In this document: piece after piece, positions 7,103 through 16,700 of the stretch | Layout of the letters: each line of letters begins with the position of its first letter | Position numbering within the stretch: the first letter of the stretch is position 1 | Origin: Fibrobacter intestinalis | GTDB taxonomy: Bacteria > Fibrobacterota > Fibrobacteria > Fibrobacterales > Fibrobacteraceae | Direction of reading: 5' to 3' | DNA: 64,000 bases | NCBI RefSeq assembly: GCF_900167415.1 | Contig: NZ_FUWU01000008.1 | Location: forward strand, 1-64,000 | Notes under the pieces: generated by a model | The model's input: only the letters and a program-made list of their open reading frames with translations | The model's database searches: none | What the model was told of the DNA's origin: nothing | Translations under genes and position numbers: made by a program

Positions 7103-7786
7103 CTATTCCTTTATACAGCGGATATAATACTTCATTGTTTCTATGCTATGCCCCAATGAAGAAACGCTCATGTAGTTATAACAAACATAGAGTGTATAAA
7201 AATAATCAGAACCGTCTGATTCATTTGTCCAAAAAGAAACATCGATGTTTTCGTTACGGCTTTCTGTTAAATAAGCAAATCCCCCAGCTCTTAAAGACAT
7301 CCCGCATTTGTTGGTATTTATGGTATCTTGTATATTTTCCCAATATCCTGCGGAGAGAACGTTCATTCTATTATCTATTGTAATTAGGAGATTATCATAA
7401 TCATTTGACTTTGGCATACGCCATCCTGCCGGACACAATTGATCTAAATTTTTACCAAGATAGAGTCTTCCATATTTTTCACAATTCTCTGGCAAACTAT
7501 CATAACAAAAGCTACCCGCAGCTTTATAATTTAGGCTTTGCGCCATCCAAACCTGGTCACCAATTGTCGTATATCGATATTCCTGACCATCACGTTCATC
7601 AATGAACGTTCCGCGGTTTGGCATACCATAAATATTTGTTCCTTCTGAAGGACAGGTGGATGCCGCATCAAAACTATCGTCTGCATCAGTTGTGCAGCCA
7701 CTTAGAACAATAGTCAGGATACTAAGTACAGTCACGACTATTATGGCTTTGTGGTTTCTAACCGATTCTGGTGTTACTGAATTCAT
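7103..7786 (-). CDS. FISUMP-domain lipoprotein (Fibrobacter major paralogous domain)
   Basis: A 227-aa lipoprotein: basic N-terminus, hydrophobic segment 14-28 and lipobox LSGC with Cys31. Residues 60-227 form the FISUMP domain (TIGR02145): GQEYRYTTIGDQVWMAQSLN, NCEKYGRLY, LCPAGWRMPKSNDYDNL and a C-terminal RCIKE. The domain is related to the formylglycine-generating/C-type-lectin-like fold and is abundant in Fibrobacter; its ligand is unknown. AGGAG precedes ATG 7786 at good spacing. The gene starts 9 bases after the 3782-aa gene ends, so the two are very probably cotranscribed, and the lipoprotein may be a surface partner of that giant protein (inference). Confidence 0.88.
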   Translation of the reverse strand: MNSVTPESVRNHKAIIVVTVLSILTIVLSGCTTDADDSFDAASTCPSEGTNIYGMPNRGTFIDERDGQEYRYTTIGDQVWMAQSLNYKAAGSFCYDSLPENCEKYGRLYLGKNLDQLCPAGWRMPKSNDYDNLLITIDNRMNVLSAGYWENIQDTINTNKCGMSLRAGGFAYLTESRNENIDVSFWTNESDGSDYFYTLYVCYNYMSVSSLGHSIETMKYYIRCIKE

Positions 7787-7795
7787 AACGAACTC

Positions 7796-10700
7796 CTATC
7801 TGAAGATTTCCCAGGACAGAATCTCATTCCCGCGACGGAGAACAAGGTAACTTCCTGGTGTGAATGTGTAATTTGAAATTGAAACAGAATGTTCGCCCTC
7901 GTTCCATATTCCATTGAACAAAGAGACAAGGGGCATACCAATTGCATTTACCGTTTCTAGTGTATAAGTTCCTTTTTCAGTCACATTCACATAGATTATG
8001 TCGCCATCGACATCAATCAAATCTTCATAAGAGTCCTTTGTCTTAAATTGACTGCTAAACCGTGGTTGAGGTGCGTACCCCCAAAGCAGATTTCCATTTA
8101 AATCCAGAACGACAGCAGAATCTGCTTCAATTAGTTCTACTTCATTTAAATTATGATGCGAGGGATCATCTTCTGCATCAAAACCAACACCCCATCCAGG
8201 GTTGTGAATTTCAAAATTTACGCCATTGCCAAAATCAGTTTTTTCTCCAGGGTTAAGTATGGTATTCGTATAAAGGAACGATACATAGTAGAGATCTCCG
8301 CCTGCACTCATCTTACTTGTAGCGGCAAAAGGGCTACTATAGTAATCAACTTCTTGCTTTCCGCTTGCATCCCGATAATAGTAACGAACTTCAAATCCTT
8401 CAATGGGTGTATCACCAGTATTCTCAGCGAGCATTGTCAAGAGACTTGACTGATTTGAACCAGCCTTAGCATCCTTCGCCAAGACGCGAACGCTCTTACG
8501 TTTCTTTTCTATCGGACCATCGGCATCGTAACAATTCCATTCGTTCAAGAGGATGCCGTCTGCATCCAAAACAGCAATTCCCTTTGCTTCAGCATAAGTG
8601 TCTGTTGCTCCGCCAGCGAAACTGGGATCATCAAGAGCATTCCATGGGAAATAGTAATCTGTACGATGCAATCCTATTTGGGGACCATTACCATAATAAG
8701 GACTTCCATAGGCTGGAATGGGTTCTGTCAGAGACAGTTCTCCGTAATATGTACTTCCTGCATCAGGAATAACGGACATCGGAGCATTGGGATAGAACGA
8801 GACTGCCTGAACAGCCTCGCCTTCTCCATTGTAGTAGTAACGAATACGGACATCCTTGAAACTCGTTCCCGTCAAATTCTGAAGCTGGAATCGGGGTCTT
8901 ACCCAAGTGACATCCCCCTGATTTTCGTAGTGCATTCTTACGATTATACGGGGAGATGGATTCGTCCAGGACGCTTCATCATACCCCATTTGCTCTCCAT
9001 CAATATTAGCACTTGAGCTAGCCAAGGCTAATGCAGCAATTCCAAGGTTGCCAATAGGCTGTATTATAATTTCATTAATGCCCGCTTTCAAATTAATGTT
9101 AAGACCTTCAATTTTTTCGCTTTCCCAGAATCCTGTGGATTTTAACTTATAGGTTCCAACACTTGTTCCATTTACTATTATTTTAACCGAAGACAAATCT
9201 GAAGCGTAATTGCGGTGAAGTATATAGAAACTGTAGTTGTCTGCCTCTACATCAGCCTTCCATGTCATATGGCCTTGATTGTTTGGTGATTTTAGACGAA
9301 GATACGACATTCCAGGAACTGAACAGGACTGGTCTACAATCAAGCCTTCTCTATCAGTCAATGATACTGCTCGAACCGATGCTATATTGACATCTTCTTC
9401 ACTTAAAATTCCCGTAAATATACTCTTTATTTGTTTGTCAGTAAGGGCTGAAGAATAGAATCGTAAATTAGAAATACTGCCAACCGCACTGCGAATATTT
9501 TCGCTCAAAGCACCTATCGAAAGTTTGCCGTTACCCCCATATTGTAAATCGTTGTCTAATGTTATGGTTTCAACGTAATTTCCATTTCTGTAAAGACTGA
9601 CCCTGTCTCCATTGACAACGATTGTCAAGTGTGTGGAGATATTTGCTTCACGAATTGTATTAAAATAGAATGTTTTGGAGCCTACCTTGATAAAATAACG
9701 TGATTTGGAGCCGATTCCAAAACTCCATCCATTTAAGCCGACAAAACTCAAAATAGACGCTTCTAATCCAGGCTTGCCATAGCCAGCATTAAAATAGAAT
9801 TCGAAACTAAATGGTTTTAATGAATCTGTGACACCTAATTTATATAGACTCGTTGCGGCGTCTGATTTTTGATACAAATTGATTCCATATTTTCCGTTCC
9901 ATGGGTTGCTTACTTTAGAAAGTAACATATCCATAGGATAGGGAGTATCTTTGGTCATTAATTCTTGAGCAGTGCTTCCTGTTCCTTCGACCATTGGGTA
10001 CCACAGAACAAGACTCTTTGGGAACGGATAGATTTTTTCGCTTTGCTTGAGGACCTTGTCAAAATTGTGTCCCTTATCTTGAGCAATGACTGCAATAGAA
10101 GCTTTGCATCCTACACATTCAAAAAGTTGTTTCTTGCTGATTTCGAAATCTTGAATTAAAAGGCCGTCTTTCGGAATAGTCCTGCTCTCAATCAAATTTC
10201 CTGCAAAGAAAAGTTCCATTGTAATTGCTTCAAGTCCGCTTCCCGATTCAATAATTTCTGTTTCTACATGAATTTTCTTTTTATCATCATTTTCAACAAC
10301 AGAAACATCGAGTTCCTTAATTTCTGGAGCTACCGAATCCAACTTAACAACGGGGCCTATTTTTTGAATTGTACTGCCATCAAGTCCGTAGTACACAATC
10401 GTTGAATTGTAGGAGGAATCTAACATCTGTAAATCCGAATTACGGATATTCCATATTATTGGATCTGTCGATATTCCTTGATGTTCCGAAGCTACATTGT
10501 CAATAGCAGAAAGCTGCAATAGATAGTTACTTTTCCCTGAACACGGATATGGATATTCGAGCCAACCATTATCGGTTCCCATCCATATGGTGTCCTTGTT
10601 CATTTCTTGACACGATAAATTGACTAATTCCTCTGGGTCTATATTCCTTGGCTCTACATTAGCAGCCTTTTGTGAATCCATAATAAGGAAGGTGGAAAAG

Positions 10701-13700
10701 GTCGGTGTTTCTGCGGACAATTGTACATAAGCGCATTCCTTCTCTGAAGAATTGCATGGTTGTATTTTTTCATCAAGATATGCAGATATTTGTGTTTCTA
10801 AAGGTATAAGTTTCTTTAGCTTATAATCTGGCTTGAATATTTTAACATCAGCGGGTTCTAATTTTTCATCCTTTAATGATTTAATGGGAATAGTCATGCT
10901 TATCGTAGGATATTTGCCTTTAGGAAATTCATGGGACGGCAATACTTCAATAATGGGTCCAACAGGAGCAAGACCATCAAATGTTTCGAATAGCATGTCA
11001 TTATCTATGGTACGAACAGTCACATCTACATCGTTTTCCCAGGAACCCATAGGAAAATCGACCGATACATTACCATACATAGACGTTGCATGACCTATTT
11101 CATTCGCTTTAACAAGTTCACCCATGTGAACGTCTAGCTGACGGTAATATGTCGCTCCTCCTGTTCCTTTATATGTAAGGAAGAAAGAAGTATTCCCCTG
11201 CAATTCATTGACGTTTTTATAAGCGAGAAATTGATATGGATTATCCTTTGAATTTTTGATTTGCGTACCAGTCTTGATTCCGTATCGAACACCATTGTTT
11301 ACATAAGAAAGAACCCAATCTACATTGTCTCCAGGAACCTGACCACGTAAGGTTACAATTTCATCTTCTCTTTCCAGGAAGTCTTCTTTATCCGTACGGC
11401 GAATTTCAAAAAAGTGATCTTCTTCTTTGCCATTCTCTTTTGTTACATAATTTACATCGAAATATTCGTGTTTCCTTAGTGTTGGGTCTATGTCTGTTGG
11501 ACGCTTGTATATTTCTGCATTTTCAACACTTTTTATAAAAGCCCAATCCGTCAATAAAACCGAATTCGCCTCATTCTGACTTACAAATTTTTCTAAGGAA
11601 ACTTCATGATTCAGTGTTTTGCTTGCAAATTGGATATGATCCTTCGAAGGAACATAAGCCAGTTCTTTGGTTTCAAAGGAACCCTCATTGAAGATTTCAC
11701 ATTTACGTTCTTCTTTTTTACATTCACTTTCCCATGATGATGGAGAAACAATTATGGTTCGTTCGCCTGAAGGCCCTTTGTTCGAATGTGAATCTTGATC
11801 AAAATCGATGAAAGGAACCATGTATTCCCATCGTAGAGACGATTTATTCCATTTTATTTCAGATTCGTCTATGCTGATTTTTTTATTTAGTAAATTATTC
11901 ACCTTTAGATTAGGAACGATGTTTTCTGCTGTTTTCTTAGTCAAACCCTTTTCATATTGAGAATCTGTCAATGGATTTCGGATGAATCCGTTCTTCTTAA
12001 TAGCAATAAAATTATCCCAAATGTTATCATTCCATTCGTTCCATCCCGTATGTACATGAGATACGAAACTGTTTTCTCCATAGAAAACATAACCATCAGG
12101 AGCCGTAATTTTTTTGTTTCCCAAATATGGATATTCAACTTCTTGAGAAGATTGGATGATGGCTTTCATATTTGCACTAGTTGCATCGCTTATAGAAACG
12201 GCAGGAGCAACGCTAAATTCAATGTCTAGAGGTAATGTCTTATATCCGTCAAAAATATTATACTCTTCTTCATTTTTTTGATTTTTACTCAAAAAAGTTT
12301 TCGAATTAGATCCTGCGGTTGCTTTAGCTATAAAATGAACTGGATTTGCATCAACATCGGTAAAGAAACGCCATTTAAATAGTGATTTAGAGTGGTTGTT
12401 TGAGGAATTGCCGACTTCTTCGGGAAAAAGCAGCGGGTTTTCAACTTTGTTTTCCATTGGCAACGAAAGTGCTTCAAAAACGGTTATGCCGCCTGAAACA
12501 TCCTTTTTGTTCCATTCGTTACCATCATAATGATGATTTTTTGAGATCCTGGAAAGGTATCCCGAACCATAGAGCGATGAATTTGTAGGGTCAAAACGAA
12601 CATATCGGTTTGCCAGGTTGTTATATCCCCATTTGTAATTTCCTAAAGCAGGTTCCCAATATTCAGAATTTACTGTCAACTTTACAGAAACATCTAAATT
12701 TGTTGTACTCCCACGGTTGTTGCATTTTCCACTATATCTACCACTTCCGTAACCTTTATCTCGATCTGTTGGATAAACTTCCATTTTGAACATATTTTTG
12801 TGAACATCATAGTCTTCCTCTTTCTTGTCGCCAACTGATCCACAAACAAAACTTTTTGAATTTTTAGGTACACAGGTGTTTGGTAATTCTTTGTTGGAGA
12901 AAACAAAATCATCAGATGATTTTTTGAAATTTTTTATTTCATGTTCCCATAAAGGAACTTTTCCCCAATAAGTGTACGAATTATAAATGAAATTATCAAC
13001 TTGAGATGCGTTATAAGCTTTATTCCATATTTTACCCCAATCTAAGTTATGGCTAATCTCTCCAACTTTTTGTCCATCTGAGAACCAATCGGATAGACCT
13101 TTATAAGCACTTATGGGAAAGACTATTACTTTAAGATATATGTCATATTCATGTCCGCTTCCACCAGCATCATAACCAATAACCGTTTGACTATTACCCA
13201 TTTTAAGGGCTTTTGTAACGGCTTCTGAAACTCCATCTTTATTGGAAAATTTTTCCTTACTTAATGTTGCCGTATATACATAAGCCTTATCATTTTCATC
13301 GCACCAAAAATCAAAACCATGTCCTTTAGTTGCCAGTAGTGTAACAATGGCAACTTCGAATTCATTTCTTTGACGATGAATGCCAAGACAAGGTCTATTT
13401 TTCTTATAGACATAAGGATACTGTGTTCCATTGGCAATGTCCCATTGATAGGTAAATGAACGATCTCCTTCTTCAAGCACCTGTGCACTTACATTCGCTT
13501 TCAATAAGTAATCGGGTCTTCCTGTATAACGCCATACATTCGTAGGACCTTCAATAGCTTCGTCCATACGTAAAACCGCAGGGCTTCCATTTTTTGAGTC
13601 GTCTTTTGAAGCCTCTAAAACATTGCCAGCAATATCTAATTGGAATGAATGATATTTCTTGTCAAATATTTTTCCATTTTCATCCTTCGCTACTACATAT

Positions 13701-16700
13701 ACTTTATAGTTGCCGCTTTTCGTCGCAACAAATCCGTTTTCTGTTGACCCGTCCCAACTAACAGAATTTGCCTTGTTGGAGGCCCCCGCAAGGACAAACG
13801 AATTATTCATTAAAGTTTTTATATGGCTTCCTTTCTCATCCTGTATTTCAATGGTCACATAAGCAGACCGTCCGCTGAGTCCAAACTGAAAACCATATTT
13901 TGCTGTGGCAAAAGGAGTCGTTACATCCGATTGATCTAAAAAGTCAATATAATAGTTTTCGAGACTGTTTTCTGAAATTTCAATTTTTGTGTCGTCAAAA
14001 GACAAATACCAAGGCTCACTCTTACTTATTACATTACTTGGATTATTCTTGTCATAAGCAATAACGCTGATTCTGGCGAGTTCTCCACTAGGATATACCT
14101 TGTTTATCAAACCGTTCCAAACGATTTCACCCTTATATTTGTCAAGATTTATGTTATATATTTTTTCAAATTTTCCTTCCACAGATGAAGCGTCAACTAT
14201 AAATCCTGTTTCTGCTTTAAAGCGAATTTTTACATTATTTCCGTTGAGGTCCCATGTTTTAACAGCGTTATAAGCAGGTGTTTCAATGTTCCCGATTTTA
14301 ATAGATTCAACTGTATATGAAAGAGGATTGTCGGAAGTAGAAGGTGTTGTTTTCTCTGTGTCAAAACTTACATTAGAAATTGTATAGTTTAACTTTAATT
14401 GAGGGGGTAAACGTTTTGTTGTTTCGCTATCAACGACAACTCCTTCGGCCGAACCAATCCATTGAATATTCCAAAATTCTTCATTATTGGAGTCCTTTTC
14501 TTTCCATACAGACAACCCTTTTTTGCCTGCTTCAGCGACCGTTGTATAGGGGCAGGTGCTCATGGGGTCAAATGTTGTTTCCAAGGCTCTCGCATAGACA
14601 TTTGGATTTGAAGCAGAAGGTGCTTCTATAATTGCCTTGACATACCAATTCGATGCATCGGGGATATTAGACAGTTCGATGAAGGCGGATTGATTATTCC
14701 CAGCAACATGATGCGTGGGCAAGGTAACTTTTATTTCCGGCTTGCTATCAGGGGTTTCTTCGGAATCATCTACATATACGATTCTTTCCGTGGATACCCA
14801 TTCGCAATTTTCTTCTTTACAGCCTCTTACAGAAAGCTTAATGACATAATCTCCTGCTTCAAGACCATCAACATTCCAAATGGCCAAGTCCCTATCGGAT
14901 GTCGAAGTCTTCAGATCCGAAACAAGATTTGTTATTCTTTCTTCCATCCATTTTGAATCATCATCCCCCAATTTTTTCCACAAAATCTTGATTTCGCCTA
15001 AATTGTCATTTCCATCAATAATTGGATTCGGAGCAATACCTTTGATTAGAACTTGACCATACATGATTTCGTTTAGATTATCATTTGGAAAAGTGATTTG
15101 CGGGTAGCGTTTGCCCATTCCTAAGAAATTAACTTTTTGGGTAAAGTTACCGGCATCATCAAAGCAGCCTAGGTAGATATACCAAAATCCATCCTTTGCA
15201 TTGTTGACAAATTGCTTGTAATCAAATGAATATGAACTTTCTTTGCCGTTTTTGCTATTTGTCTCTAAAGTTTTTATTTCATTCCAGTTGGCGTATCCAT
15301 CATTAATAACAACTTTTGTATAACATATCAAATCCGAACGATTGCGGATGTCGTCATCAATTTGATTAACAAAAGTATTTGCAGGCTTGAGATCTTGTAG
15401 GCTGTTAAAGGCTACACCTCCCAATGCAATTGTCGAGATAATTGGAGCCGTTCTATCCACTTTTATTTTGTCATCAAAGTTTTTTGTTGAAATATTTCCT
15501 GCTTCGTCGGTCAATATAATTGAAAGAGAATAAACCCCATCTTTAATTCTATTTGCATCTGGTTCTATAAATTTAAAACGTTTTTTTGAATCTGTTACAG
15601 AAAAACTAGAAGTATAGGTTTTCTTGTATTTATTCGTTTCATCTTCCAAAACAATGTCTACTAAAATATCTGTTGTTTTTCTTTCCAGTAAATTCTCGAT
15701 AATGTCAAAAGATATCAATAGGGTATCCCTAGAATTTAATGTTATTTTTGCGTCCGTTGATTTTTTACTAAATGATGAAATTTCCGCTTGCTCACTCTTG
15801 TACGAAACAACTTCATTCTGTATATGCGGTGCTATATTATCAACCAATATTGCTTTATGCATGGTTTTGCCGTTTATGCCTTCAATAAACTCACCATTGG
15901 CGTCGAGCACCGTATTCCATGAGGATTTTGCGGAATCCTGAGATACATCTGACAGTAGTTTTGTAATATTGCTATTTGGGTTCGCAAAATCGTAAGCTTG
16001 GACATATAAATCAGCCCAACCATTCCAACTGACATCGCTGCCATTCCATCGAATTAAATAAGAATTTTCTGCGGAATGACTTTTATGAAGTAATTCGACA
16101 ACATCTTTTGTCCCTCTTCGAACGATAAAACTACGAATTCCACGAAGATATTTATCATCTAAGGAGTCAACAACGCCGACAACATCGTTGCTTTTATTAA
16201 GCGATACAGCCTTATCGGATGTATGCAGAATGAAATTTGGCGATGTTGTATCTAAATATACAATGGTTGTCAGATATTGTGTTTGAGGATCAGATCCTTC
16301 TGGCTGAATTTCAATGTTCCATTTTATTAAATATTCACCATCGACTATTGACTTGTTTATTAAAGCGTCTCGTAAAACCGAAGTGAGGTGGAAAGACTCA
16401 TTGTCCTTTGGAGAAACCACAACCGGGATGTTTTCCACCTTGATTTTTCCATCCAAGCCTTCCAAGGACAATTCTGCCTTGGTAACTACAAAAGGATATC
16501 CCAGATTATTTACATATGCACGAACAGTATCAAGTTTTGAAATTGTAGCATAGGACTTAGGCCAATTTTCTTCAATCAGGGGATCTGTTGCCTGCCAGAA
16601 AAATGCAAATTTGTGATGGTTTTTTCTGCCAATTTTATTTGTTATGAATATATTGACAATGTTTGGTCCATCCTCCTCTACGCCACCTTCTAAACCAATT